This document shows, one piece after another, positions 23,249 to 34,829 of a DNA stretch of 64,000 bases (position 1 is the first letter of the stretch; each line of letters opens with the position of its first letter). The notes beneath the pieces are model-generated. The model was not told where the DNA came from. It saw only the letters and a list, made by a program, of their open reading frames with translations, and did no database searches. Source of the DNA: Bisporella sp. PMI_857 (Eukaryota; Ascomycota; Leotiomycetes; Helotiales; Helotiaceae); contig JAJSPD010000096.1 in NCBI GenBank assembly GCA_021307315.1, forward strand, positions 62,001 through 126,000, read 5' to 3'. The translations under genes and the position numbers were made by a program.

Positions 23249-25414
23249 ATGTCGTTTGGATATTCAGTTGGCGATTTTATTGCAGTAACTGGACTTATCC
23301 ACAACGTTATTCGCAGTCTCAATGCAGCTGGCGGCGCAAGGGCTGTATACCGTGAACTTTGTGTGGACCTCGAGGGCCTCAAAAATACTCTTGACAAGGC
23401 GCAGAGCCTTGAGCTGGAGGGCCGCGGTGGAGAGATGGTAGGCCTCAAGGAGGCTTGTGGGGCATGCTCAGATAGCATCTATGCATTCTTAGGGATAATG
23501 CACAAATTCGAATCGACGCTGAAGCATAGCGCACGGGGGGGTTGGGTATATGAGGTGAAGAAATTTTGGCATAAGATTGATTTGGGTGTCCTTAGAGAGG
23601 ACCAAGTTAGAGATTTCAAAGCATCTTTGGCTACCCCCTTGCAAAGGGCGGGAATTGAATTGGGGTTTCTTCTGTGGCGTCAAGGGAATTTTGTGCGGTA
23701 AGTGGAATATTAAATCTTAATAAAGGGTTCAAGCCGGTTGCTAATTCTTTATTCAGTGGCACTCAAGATCAACATAGCGAGTTATTACTCCGGATATTAG
23801 GTGTTGTTGAGGAGCTGAAGCATGGCGTCTCACACGATACCAGTAGCCACTCCCTTTTAATTTAATAGGACTGAGTTGGGATGCCCTTTCTCTATAGATC
23901 AGATGGAGAAGCTACAGGCTTGTCCTCTCCTCAGATGCCTTAACATTATACCAAAAAGCGTACTTGATCCTATGACTAACCCGAATCCTAGCTCCACCCC
24001 CGGCGTACAAAGAACACACATCAAAGGACACGAGATTGCCGTCGCTATCCTCACCCCCACCGACGACAAAGAAGGTTGATAATGTGTTGAAAGAGCTGCG
24101 GATGATAGGTTTGTATAAGTACCTAAGTATCACCCTCAGTGCCTAACAAAATCTAGGGACCCGTTTTGCAGCTTCACAGGGAAATTTGGGTGATATAGAC
24201 AAGGAGGTTGTCAATGTGATTAAGCACACAAGCGCAGCATATGAGAGTCTTCAGAAAGAGGCAGAAAATTTGAATTGGTCAGAGTTGCCCAAAGTTCTAG
24301 AAATGCTTCCTGGGATTCTCGGGACGTACAACGAGGATCTATTCCGGAACCTTCCCACCGAAACGAAGAAACATGTGGTCAATGCCATGGGGAAGGCATT
24401 GGAGAGCAGCCTTGACTTTACTGATCAGACCATTGCTCTACTTCAGGAGCATCAGAAAGAGTCAACCCGCAAGGGCGTGGATAGTATGGGAGATATGCAA
24501 CAATATCTCAGAGCTAGTCGGTGTGTTACAAGCCTCGCACATGTTGCTTCCCAGTTTGAGGGGTTAGTACTAGCCTCCCACCTAGCATCTGAGATCCCAG
24601 TTGCTAATCTGAGCCACCTAGTTTTGTTTCTCGATCTGGTTCAGACATCAAGCCTTGGCCACAAGAAGACTTCGAATCCAAGACTTGTAACACTTCTATA
24701 GAGTACAACGAAGACGTAATACCCCGCTTCTCATATTCTGGCAAAGTTTCAAAGGGCTTTGGGCTGGCTGTAGACGAAGCCTTGCCCCGCAGTGTATGTA
24801 CTCTCGAGCGGCTTTCCTTCTCTCTTAGTTTATAAAAATCTTCTGCAATAGCTCGATTATGCGCTAGCTATTATTCGATTCAAATTGACCAACGTACCTA
24901 GACCAATTTTCTAGACGCATCTGATCTTCTCGCAGCATGCCAAGACCGTCAGATAGATCTTCTCGAACAACTTCTCAAAACGCCAGCCATTAATCTCGAT
25001 GCAACCGACGACAAAGGCAGCGGCGTGCTTCACCTCGCCCTCGGCACCGGCAAAGTCAACTCCGACAAATCCAAGATGGCAAACATTGTCAACATAGTCC
25101 GGCTCCTCTGCACCCACGACGCTAACATCAACGCGCCAGACAAGTCTGGTCTCTGCCCGATCCACTACTGTGCGCAGACGATCAACTCCGAGGCTGCAAA
25201 GTGTATTCTTGACCGCGGGGCGCGGATTAATGAGCCTGACTTAAAGGGGCGCACGGCACTGTATTACGTCGCTGTGGACGGCCATCCCGATGTTGAGTTT
25301 GCGAAAATGCTGATTAGGAATGGAGCGAAACTTGGGACGGCGAAGTTGCCGAAGTTACCACCTAGGGCGAACGAGAGCCAGAAGAAAGTGAGGTTGCTAG
25401 TCATGAAGCGGTAG
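23249..25414 (+). CDS. Fungal N-terminal domain + ankyrin repeat protein (gene C)
   Basis: Exons are 23249-23697, 23757-23842, 23992-24108, 24157-24562, 24622-24793 and 24902-25414, giving 580 aa. Residues 1-150 start MSFGYSVGDFIAVTGLI, a form typical of fungal HeLo-like/STAND N-terminal domains. A proline-rich linker (PPPAYKEHTS) follows, then a helical middle, then IPRFSYSGKVSKGFGLAVDE and ankyrin repeats (GSGVLHLALGTG, GLCPIHYCAQTINSEAA, GRTALYYVAVDGHPDVEFAK). The exon 2/3 junction (149-nt intron, donor GTAGCC, branch ACTAAC, acceptor CCTAG) is the least certain; other splices hit stops. No nucleotide-binding domain. Likely a response or sensor protein of the same broad class as the genes at 11723 and 34830, though not a close paralog. 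Confidence 0.65.
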
Positions 25415-26012
25415 GAGACAGGTATGGGTGTTAATGTCAGCGCGCTGGCTGTTTCGTAAGACAAACCGCATTTCTTTGACGCTTACTCTAGGTTATAGGA
25501 GATGCAAGCACAATGGCGATGACATTATCGTTCAGTACTATGGCCTGAGGGATCTGCGCTCGGGTACGGGGATGTGCCCAACGCTCTGGGCTCAGGGTCG
25601 TTTTCTAATTATATAATGATACCCCAAGGAGCTGGACTCTTGTCTCCGCTCTCCTCTTTTGTCGCCTTCGTCGCTTTGCACTTTCACTTTACAAGATCTA
25701 CATGTATTGGGGAAAATTACAGAATGTATTTAATTTTAGAAAACGGCTCTCGCAATCTCAGTCAATGAGGCGAAACTTGGACTCCTATGTCGGAGTGAAA
25801 ATATATCCCTAGTTCCAGTTACAAAAATCAAATTAGCCCTAACTAATCCTCTCATCCCCGCCTGAATTACCATTACACAACCATTATGAATGCTCTCGGG
25901 AGACATCCTCTCGCCCAAAATCCTCACTTACTTCCTCAGCACCTCTACCCCTTACTCGCGTGACCAATTCCAGAGGTAGCGCTTAATCTGCACCTCCTCT
26001 CCTTCAAAGCAA
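25415..26012. other. Intergenic, nothing recognised
   Basis: Convergent 3' regions of the ankyrin gene and the sugar transporter. Confidence 0.5.
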
Positions 26013-26239
26013 CTAATCGGCTGTCACACCCTCATCGGCCCTATTCGCTGCTTTATCTACTGTCTCATCTTCTGTCCTATCTTCTGCTCCATTCACCTCA
26101 CTAGGCGAAACTTTGCTTTTCTTCATACCCGGCTTCAATGCTGCCAATTTCTCCTTTCCATGGTCTTTAAGGGAAGATTTGAACTTTGCGCTCATGTCTT
26201 CGAGAGACATCGCCTGTTTCCCCGCGATCAGTTCGGACT
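26013..26239 (-). other. Orphaned C-terminal tail of the sugar transporter
   Basis: An open minus-strand frame with VTGAVKSELIAGKQAM then a Lys/Glu-rich tail reading MSAKFKSSLKDHGKEKL. It looks like the natural cytoplasmic tail of the upstream transporter. The only spacer with splice-like ends (GTAAGT..CCTCAG) is 28 nt and leaves the frame one base off. It may be lost from the protein or joined by an unrecognised event. Confidence 0.45.
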
Positions 26240-29200
26240 TTACAGCGCCAGTGACACTGAGGGGACAAATGAGGTGTAACTTACATAATCAGTTGCAGGG
26301 ACGAATAGCCAGACTAGAAGGAAGCCTAGAGCGCTGAGGCCGCTGGGGAACGGTGGGTTACTTTGGCAGACATCAGAAGGCAAGGAAGCAAGACTCACGT
26401 GAAGAGGCCAAAGAGCTTAGAGTGGCCCCACAGGAAGCCGCGCGGAACGAATAGGGCTAGAAAGCCAGCGCCTAGGACGAAAGTTAACGTTCGACTATGC
26501 CTGCTGTTGCCTTTGGGAAGCGTGGCTTACCTAGGAAATTCCAGAACACCGCCCACGACATGCCGATTTCTGGCGCTCAGTCAGTCTCTTATGTCCACTG
26601 GCGTAGAACTAGAAGAGAGGAGGATGAGTCATACCACGCCCCTCGTTTGGCCAAACCTCCGCCGAATATATAAACGGCACACACCCAGCGCCTGGCGAAT
26701 AGCATAAAGTAAACAGTATAATGAACAACACAACAAGTGGCAGCTTCGCCGAGTTCGTCTCCTTCATTTCTAATAAGAAAGTCAGGATGAACAATACCAC
26801 TGCGCCGCTGCTCAACGATAAAAGCAACAACGCCCGCCGCCCATACAGCCTCGCTGGCAGCTTGAACTTCTTTCGCCTAGCATGCACGGGCCTATCTCCT
26901 TCTCCTTGTTCTTCTTCTTGTTCCTGTTCTTGCTCAAGGGCTGCCAATGGATCTTCGACTTCGAGCGGCTCAATGAGCCAGTATGCGATGGCGGAGAAGA
27001 CGGCGTTGGCAGCTCCAAAGCCGATAGCAAGGCCTAGGCTGTCGTTGGTGTTTTCTTTGTTGGAGGCGGTTTTGTTGAGGCCTACTGTGCTAAAGAAAGT
27101 GCTGGCAAGGAAGGCTAGAATGCTGTGGAGCATTAAGAAGGGGCTTTGAGATAGTTGGGGGGAGCTTACTTGATTCCTGAGAGCTGTCTGTTACAACAGG
27201 CGTGGTTAACTTGTGCTGGTGGGTAGGCTACTGATGGCACTTAAAAACAGCGTCGGGACAGAAACTCACTGGGAAAGCATCTGGGAGAAGGTGTTAGCTG
27301 TAGTACCCGTATGAAGCAATAAGCTAGGAAGTACCTACAACTATCATAGATGCAATAGCGGCACGTCGGTTTCTTGATTTTGTCAGTTAGGTCAGTAAAA
27401 AGTCGTTTAAGCTCACCTCACCAGAGTGCCAAGTTTCTTGAGCCGAGTAAAATAACCTATGCGCCCTTGTGGGTTGTCGAAATTGGGCGCTTGCTTCAGC
27501 AAGGCTGATCTTTCAGTCTGTTGGAGGGTGCGGATTAGATGATACTTTCTATTTTAGTGGGACATAACATATACAGGCACGAACCTGGATCTGGAAATGG
27601 ATGTAGCATAGCTCTTCTGCGGCGAGAATGCGTTCCTTGCGAAGCCTGACGAGGGTGTCGAAAGCCTTGTGTCGGAGGATCTTAGTAAGAAAGTGATAAC
27701 TTCGCTAACGGAGGGTTTGAGGAGTTTGCTAACCGTGGTATATCTCCCCTGAAGAATAAGCCATCGAGGACTCCTAAGGACTAGTTAACTGGTGTAGTAA
27801 TAGGTCTGAAGGGAGGGAGCGCTACTCGCAACTGAGGAAAGTAAGTATTAGCAGGATCAGGGCCGGGAGAGCGCCACTTAAAACCTGGTTCCGCCAAGTG
27901 TCACGAAAAATATATGTCGCAACACTTCCGGCAAATATCCCAATAGCTGGTCGTACGTGAGTTATTGGTTTGTAAATTCTAGAGGAACCTTTTCACGTAC
28001 CCGTGAAGACTTGCCACGAAACGAGGAGACGACCTATCAAAATCTATTAGTACAGATCCACCATATAGGGCGGCGATTAGCATGTGGGATAGTTACCTCT
28101 CTTTGCCTTAGGGAGTATCTCTGATTCCCAGATCGGGACGATGGAAGCCTTAGATCCAATACCGATCTATATTACAAGTTACGCTTCGCTAGTGTTTTTG
28201 ATACAGATACAACTAACCCCAAGAAATAGACGGGAGACCAAGTATCCTTGCCTAAATACCTGTTACAAACATTCTGATGTGTTCCGGGGGAATATTAGCT
28301 TACCATGATTGAGCCCGCGAGCCTCCAACCATGGACGCGAAGCTGGGTTTGGAATTAATATTGACTGCTAAATCGTCGAATCCCACAGTGGCGCATTACC
28401 TAAATACTGCCGCAAGGAAAACAGCACCACGCCTGCTTCCATTAGCGGTCGGTCTAAGGCAAAAATAAAGAGTTTTTAGGTTTCTCTATGGAAGACGTAC
28501 CTGCCGAATAATCTTGAGTGACAGACCGGATCAACGAAGAAGGGCCCAAGGACTGCTGCGGAGAACCATGTTATGGCTTGATTCGAAGTCAGCGAGGCCC
28601 CATACCATTGGTCTTGGACTATTGAACTTAGGTGTACCATTAATTGCACCAAACTTCCATATATCTTTTCCCGTTCCACCCGATTCAATAGAAAGACCAA
28701 AATCTTGAGGCCACCCTAAGTAATGTCAATATCCTATATCCTTACTAAGACCCAAACCGACTGACCGAGATTACCGTTTGCGACTTGGTCCCATCCTAAG
28801 GCAATATTAGCATGCAGGTGATTTCGACTTGGGCCCAAAAAGAAACAGGCTTATCCGATAGCGCATATGATCTTTTAGGAGGAGTGTCTAACCTTGAGTC
28901 AAAGATGCCATACAGCATGCCACCTACTCATGGGAATAGCAGATTAGTAAGTTAACATTGTTTTATTTCTCTTCGGGATCTTTTAGGGTCTTACCAGTGT
29001 TACCAGGAGATCCTTCGGTTCGTCCCAAAAAGCAAGGGATCGCTGAATCCTTATTGCCTCCTTTTCTCTTCTCCCTAGAAGCTCACTTGCGGAAGTAATT
29101 GAGGGATTGGTTTTGCCTTGTTGTGGAGTATCATCATCAATCTCGTCGTCGTGATTGCCAAAATCTACGCAGGGGATATTGAATTAAGACCATTTCCAGC

Positions 29201-29463
29201 AAGGCTGCGGGATAAACTAACACCTTGCAAGCTTCGCGCCAACCCACAACTCTTCAGCTGTGATAGAACCTTTGTTCTCGAACTCATCCTTATAAAGGCG
29301 GTCGATATAGCGCTTTAGGTCAGGTATATCGAGATTCTCGATCGGATTTTCTGTAAGGTTCTCTGTTATTACAGGCTCCGAATCCTAGTTTCGTCAGGAC
29401 CCGACTTGCCATACGCTTTTGAAGTACACTTACCTGTTGCATGACAGGTTTCTCTGCCATCAT
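26240..29463 (-). CDS. MFS sugar transporter (sugar porter family), 23 exons
   Basis: A 12-span plasma-membrane sugar/H+ symporter. Exon ends: 29463-29434, 29384-29222, 29164-28995, 28923-28893, 28795-28766, 28715-28638, 28576-28501, 28453-28408, 28342-28304, 28259-28218, 28166-28097, 28033-28001, 27946-27826, 27773-27734, 27665-27585, 27517-27417, 27372-27339, 27280-27270, 27187-27170, 27122-26635, 26569-26531, 26471-26399, 26342-26240. All junctions keep phase, giving about 638 aa. Family motifs appear only after splicing: TQGWDQVANG, IESGGTGKDIW, GIGSKASIVPIWESE, ESPRWLILQG, RNRRAAIASMIVV, QQLSGINILAF, GAGCVPFIYSAEVWPNEGRE, GMSWAVFWNFLG. A charged loop LEQEQEQEEEQGEGD separates spans. The reading ends at TAA 26240 just after VPATDYV, before the usual tail (see the orphan tail at 26013-26239). 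Substrate cannot be told. Confidence 0.75.
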
Positions 29464-30617
29464 AGGTTTGGTCGCAATGAATAATGAATCAGAAAGTATA
29501 ATTTCCGGGGAATAAACCGATATTATCGCAAACCCCAAGAAATAGCTCAGACCACGAGGCTCAATAAAAAGAAGCTCGCCTTTAACCTCCATTACCTCAT
29601 CCAGATCCTTGCACCTCCCCCCAGAGCATCCTTCCACCGGGGGGTGGGGAGGGGGGAGGTCGGGGTCATCTGCACGGAGAGGTTAAAGTTGCCTCTTCCC
29701 CAACGTCACATGGGAAGCACGGGAATCACCGCAGCATTACGCCGCCCATGAGGCTCCTAGAAAGGTGCGAGTGGCTGTCCACACCAACAAATGAGAAATC
29801 CTGAATTCGGTGCGCACACGAAGTCGCTATGGATACGGCTAGGCTTTGGTTTAGCGCTTTCTGCGCAGAGCTGGAGGCTGCCGGAAGGTAGCACATGGCT
29901 ATTAGGAGCTGAACTGTACGTGTCGATGCGACAACAAATGGATTCGGAATAATAAGGGGCCGTCAATAGCAATGTTAACGCAATTTGATAATCGCAATTG
30001 CATTATGGGACCTATGCATGAAGCCTCAGTGCAGGCCGTTGAGCGACAACCGAATCGCAAGCGCCAAGCCCTTGCATAGAGTGAAACCTTTCCACAGACG
30101 GTTCGTTCCGCCAATTGCTTTCATCTCAGCTCAAAAGCCTCACCTCCCACTCCTGCACCAAACCCGTCCGATTGGGGCCGAATTTGCTCTCTCCAGTCCA
30201 GTTCATCCCATCTACTCAAACCCATCCAAACGCATTAGGTGTAGACTAGCCGAGTTGAAGTATTTTTGTGTAACACAACCCACGTGTCGATAGCGGTACA
30301 CATGACACCTCGGAAAAGCTGGTCTCATTGTAATATCGAGGGGAGGAGTATAGCTCGGTATTATGTTTTTATTTATTCTTATCCTTATCGAACGAGCTTA
30401 AAGCTCAGCCCGATTCTCAGGAGTCAGAAAAGGGTCTCCTGCGCAGGTCCGGCTGACTTAGCAGCATGCTCAGTGGCTCAAGGCACAGCTCAGGTTACAG
30501 CAGTAATTGCTCAGGTCCAAAGGCGGGAATAGAAAACACTCATATAAATCATCAGTATCTCCTGCTTCAAAAGGTCTCAAATCAGCACCTTGCAGGGACC
30601 TAATTACTTTCTGTCTA
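29464..30617. other. Intergenic, nothing recognised
   Basis: Upstream region of the transporter. A 102-codon plus-strand frame (29985-30293) has no motif and no ATG context that convinces. Confidence 0.5.
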
Positions 30618-30790
30618 CAGTCAAACCTGGTTATACCGGAACGCTCGGTGCCAAACCAACCTTCCGATATATAGAGGTTTCCGATATAACGAGGTCTATT
30701 ATAGCTACCTAAAGCTCGGCGGATCCAAGGTTCATTCCGATATACAGAGGTTTCCGATATAACGAGTTCCGATATAACCAGGTTTGACCG
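30618..30790. mobile_element. MITE copy 2, 173 bp, TA-flanked
   Basis: Same family as 20804-20974: starts CAGTCAAACCTGGTTATACC and ends GATATAACCAGGTTTGACCG, with TA at 30616-30617 and 30791-30792. The interior again repeats TTCCGATATA.AGAGGTTTCC and CCGATATAACGAG. The two copies differ at scattered positions and by 2 bp in length. Confidence 0.8.
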
Positions 30791-30792
30791 TA

Positions 30793-31661
30793 TTTTGTGT
30801 TTAATTTGTTTGCACCAGCTATTGTTGATTTGCGTTACATTTATCTTCGGTAACTTATTTCGAACCAAATGCTTTTAAACGGCAAATATGCAATAATAAC
30901 AAATTTAGTCGACGTAAGTTATTTAACTAAGCCGTGTTACTAGGCCCCAAGCCGCGAAACTTCTTAAAAACAGCTATTACTAGGCCAAGTTTGTAATTGC
31001 AGTGTAATGTTCGGGGTAGCCTTGGCACTGGTAGCATGGCCTGGGGCTCGTTGGTTGGTATAGTATAATAAAAATAGACTAAACACTGGTTTTTCGCTAA
31101 AAAGCGAAAACGTTACAAGTGTGACGGCCGCGCGTGCCCTAGGCCGCCCGACTAGGCCCCAAGAATTGGATTTACGACAAAATACACCTTAACTCAGACT
31201 ATAATAAAAATTAAAAATTAAAAAATTAAAAATGCTTGTTGCCACGACACGCGCTGTGCGTCTATGAATACAGTGGGCGACAGTGGTATTATACAAGAAT
31301 CTAAAGCTAGGGAAGAAAAAAGAGCTCGAGAAAATATATACACGCGAGGGCTCTTAAAGCTCGGCTACAGTAGGTCACGTGTGCTCCTTGGGAGCCTAAT
31401 GGTGCGCTTAGACAAACCTCAGTCGCTGAGATCAGTCTATATATATCAATCAATCAATCAATAAAATAATCAAAAAGGTTCTATGATTTTATTTTTGATT
31501 CCTTATATTACGCTTTGTATATACTTCGGAGAACTAAACGTAGCTATTTAATTATATCTTTAAAGAGCATAAGAACTTGAGCGCCACCAAAACGCCTCCA
31601 AATCAAAATAGCTCAATCCGTCATTATCACTATTATCAACTACGCGCCACTATCACATCGC
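30793..31661. other. Intergenic, AT-rich, promoter side of HET gene
   Basis: Low-complexity AAAAATT runs near 31205-31230 and ATCA repeats near 31443-31460. A short hairpin TTTTTCGCTAAAAAGCGAAAA lies near 31090. No gene seen. Confidence 0.55.
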
Positions 31662-33565
31662 ATGGATCAATTTAATGCTGTAGAACTTCAGCCACAGAAT
31701 GAGTCTGAAGATGCCCCTGAGGTATGTTCTCTCGCTCCGTCGTCGAAGTCTCCTTTAGGAGGAATGGACTTCGCGGCCAACTCTAGTTCTCCAAGCATTC
31801 ACAACTAACAATGAATATCTATCGGCAGCTTCCCCTGCCTTTGAAACCGACAGATCGGTGCATCCGCCTACTGGAGTTCGATCTAAGCCACAATGGAGAA
31901 ACGATTCAGGGTCACGCAGCCGTTCACGACCTAGATTCGTGCGAGAGAGTGGACTTCGACGCGCTGTCTTACTGCTGGGGCAGGACGGAGACACCGCGGT
32001 GCATATCTCTAAACGGCGAAGAATTCCCCGTGACATCAAACCTGTTTTTGGCATTGGAACAGATTTGCCGATACCAGCAGATTGACGCGAATTCAAGCCC
32101 GAGGCTCTGGGTTGATGCAATCTGTATCAATCAAGGAGACTACGCAGAGAAGTCTCACCAAGTGATGCTGATGAGGGACATCTATGCCAATGCGAAGAAA
32201 GTCCTCGCCTGGGTGGGTGAAGCTGACGATACGAGCCCTCTCGCATTTGATACACTCCACCAATTTGCCTTTGACGGTGACGTGGACGCCGTCCGCCTTT
32301 CTCTCGAGCCTGACATTGAGGAAAGAAGACTGGCCATTCAGCTATTTCTCGAAAGAGAGTACTTTTTCCGCATGTGGATCGTTCAAGAAGTCGTTGCCGC
32401 TAGAGAAGTCATAATCCTATGCGGACCTTTGTCTATCGACTTTGACAAAATGATATTTGCGATGAGAAGAATGACGGGGTCGGGTTTCTATGCGTTCTCC
32501 GGAGCAGCCGCCAACCTCACCTACGTGTCGCATTGGAGAGATGCATACCATGAGCTTGGGGACTCGAGTGATAGCGAAGAACTTGATTTGAGGCTCTTCT
32601 TGGACACGCGTGACAGGTCCGCAACAAACGCGCGAGACAAGATATATTCTCTTCGAGGCATTGCAAGGGAAAGGATCAGCAAGGGTATCAATGTTGACTA
32701 CGGCGCCTCTGTCGAACAGGTGTTTACCGACTTCTCGAAGCTCATCCTCCGTGTCCGCCCTGATTTACAGATCCTCTCGGCAGTCATGCTCCGCCACAGA
32801 GACGGCTCAGAACTTCAACTTCCCTCCTATGTTCCGGACTGGACTCGGCCCAAATACGGCGGAGGCTTCTTGCAGCGATATTATCGCTTCAAACCGACAC
32901 ACCTCTTTCGTGCTGGTGGTGAAACGAAGCCTCGAGTCACCTCAAACCCTGAATCGAACAGTATAAGCCTTGAGGGATTACGCCTAGACACCATCCGGCA
33001 TGTCATTCCACTTCGGTTCCTCCTCACAGCAGGCGAGGGTAGCCGAATTTTCGTCACACAGGAAACCCTGCAGGATCTTTCATCTGAGGCAATCGTATCA
33101 GAGAAGTATGGCTTTACCGCTGAGCCAGCGTGGATAGCGTATCTGCGCACTCTGACCGCGGACCGCACGGCTCTCTCGCCTCGGATCTGTGACAATTATA
33201 GGTCACAGTTCTTCTCTGAGTTCTCTGGCGTAAGTCTGCATACCCTAGAGACAAGCCCTTCCGATTTGCCATTTTCGGTTTGGGAAAAAATTTCAAAGGA
33301 TGTCGGGACCATCATCGAGGATAAAGCCATGTTTCTGACATCGCAGGGGTATCTGGGTCTTGGACAAGAGGGCTTTCGTGCAGGAGACATAGTCTGCCTC
33401 TTTTCTGGAGGGGAAGTGCCTTTCTTGGTGAGAGATGCATCGCAAGACAGCGAGAAAACGGGAGCGTTCTATTTCTTGAGCGAGTGTTACGTTCACGGCG
33501 TTATGGATGGGGAGGCTATGGAAAGCTCATCTAGAGAGCCTTTGGAACAATTTATCCTATTGTGA
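31662..33565 (+). CDS. HET-domain (heterokaryon incompatibility) protein
   Basis: Exons are 31662-31721 and 31829-33565, giving 598 aa. The 107-nt intron (GTATGT..CAACTAACA..CGGCAG) joins a short acidic leader MDQFNAVELQ to LPLPLKPTDR. An in-frame ATG at 31811 lies inside that intron and could serve an unspliced form. The HET domain spans about 60-215: FDALSYCWG (63-71), LWVDAICINQGD (113-124), QVMLMRDIYANAKKVLAWVG (131-150) and FRMWIVQEVV. The later part contains PDWTRPKYGG and C-terminal GDIVCLFSGGEVPFLVRD, the usual end of this family, so the gene is full length and intact. HET proteins trigger cell death after fusion of unlike hyphae in known cases; the partner here is unknown. Confidence 0.9.
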
Positions 33566-34829
33566 GCGCCAGGGGATAGTTGGCTTTGGTGCAGGACTTA
33601 GGCTTAGCACAACCTAATTCAGAAAATTATGGAGGTCCATTAATACGGCAGTGAGGGCAGAAAGATACTTGAGGATCAAGAGAGGCCAAATTGAAGCGTG
33701 GGAGAGATTTGTTTGATTAAGGTTAAACTTAGTTTCGGTATGCTTGTGATCTATGATGTTTGTTGCGGATCAAGTCGTCAAGTCAAAATATCCCTTTGTT
33801 CCCTTTACTAAATAGCAAATTGTAATGTCCATGGGGGAAAAGGCGGGCGCGTGCCCAGGGCGGGTTGGGGGAAAACCGCGCACTATATGTCACAAACCGC
33901 ATAACATAGCCATAGGTTAGCACCAGGCACGTGATATTACTGAGCAAACATTGGCACTACCGTTTTAATAGTACGAAATGATAACTAGTACTGGCAATGC
34001 TTGTCACGAACGTGATACCAGGGCGCATGGTTGTCCTGAGATAGTAAGGGTCCCCAGGATGGCCGTCCCAGGACCCTCAAGAGCCTAGCGAAGAAATAAT
34101 GCACGTGACTGAACTTGTCACCTCATGCTTTGGGAATTGTATTATTTGAGCCACGCGTCAATTTTTCATCCCGTTTCTTCCTGTATAAGTAAATATTCGA
34201 AATGAAGCAAGGAACTTTAAATAAATGGAACTTGTAATTTAATTCTGAGAGTTTTCAATACTAATGCTGAAACCAGGACCTGTCTCCTATATTTCCCCTG
34301 CCTTGTTCGCTTTTCTCGAAAATATTTTGTGATAAGTTTTTTAAACTAACTTAGCAGGTATATTGTTGAAATTAAAGTGGATTTTGCTTTTAGGGCTATG
34401 CTCGTTGAGGAGAAGCGAGCGTGTAGTTTAGACCTGCGTAATTCGACATCTTGATACGTTCCAGCTGCCGTAGGACTGAGAGTTGCAATACCACTGTGAG
34501 GACAGAAATGAGAAAATAATATTGCCATCCTTGGATTAGAATATAACTGTGGGTCCATAAAATGCGAAAAAAAAGGTAGAAACTATTCTGCTCTATATCG
34601 AACTCCATTAGAATTAGTAGTGGAGAACTTTTGATGTTACCAGTTGATGGATTGCGTTGGGTGACCATTGGTAAGTTTGCATAAGCGCCATAAAACCGAA
34701 GCTGAATCCGTCACTACTCGATAATATGCGGATATTTGGAGCACCAGCACCGCAGAATTGTATGAAGTCATTGAGTCGTACGTTTTCCTAGGTGAATTTA
34801 TCCATCAGACTCCACCATGGAGTTTATGT
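33566..34829. other. Intergenic, nothing recognised
   Basis: GC-rich patch near 33835-33885 in otherwise AT-rich DNA, E-box-like CACGTGA sites at about 33930 and 34100. A 90-codon minus frame (34396-34668) has a hydrophobic stretch but no other support. Confidence 0.5.

Noticed and set aside
23892..24079. Extra exon with an in-frame TGA in ankyrin gene C, suggesting a pseudogene
   Set aside because: An acceptor at 23991 with an ACTAAC branch site skips the stop and keeps the frame through the end of the gene.
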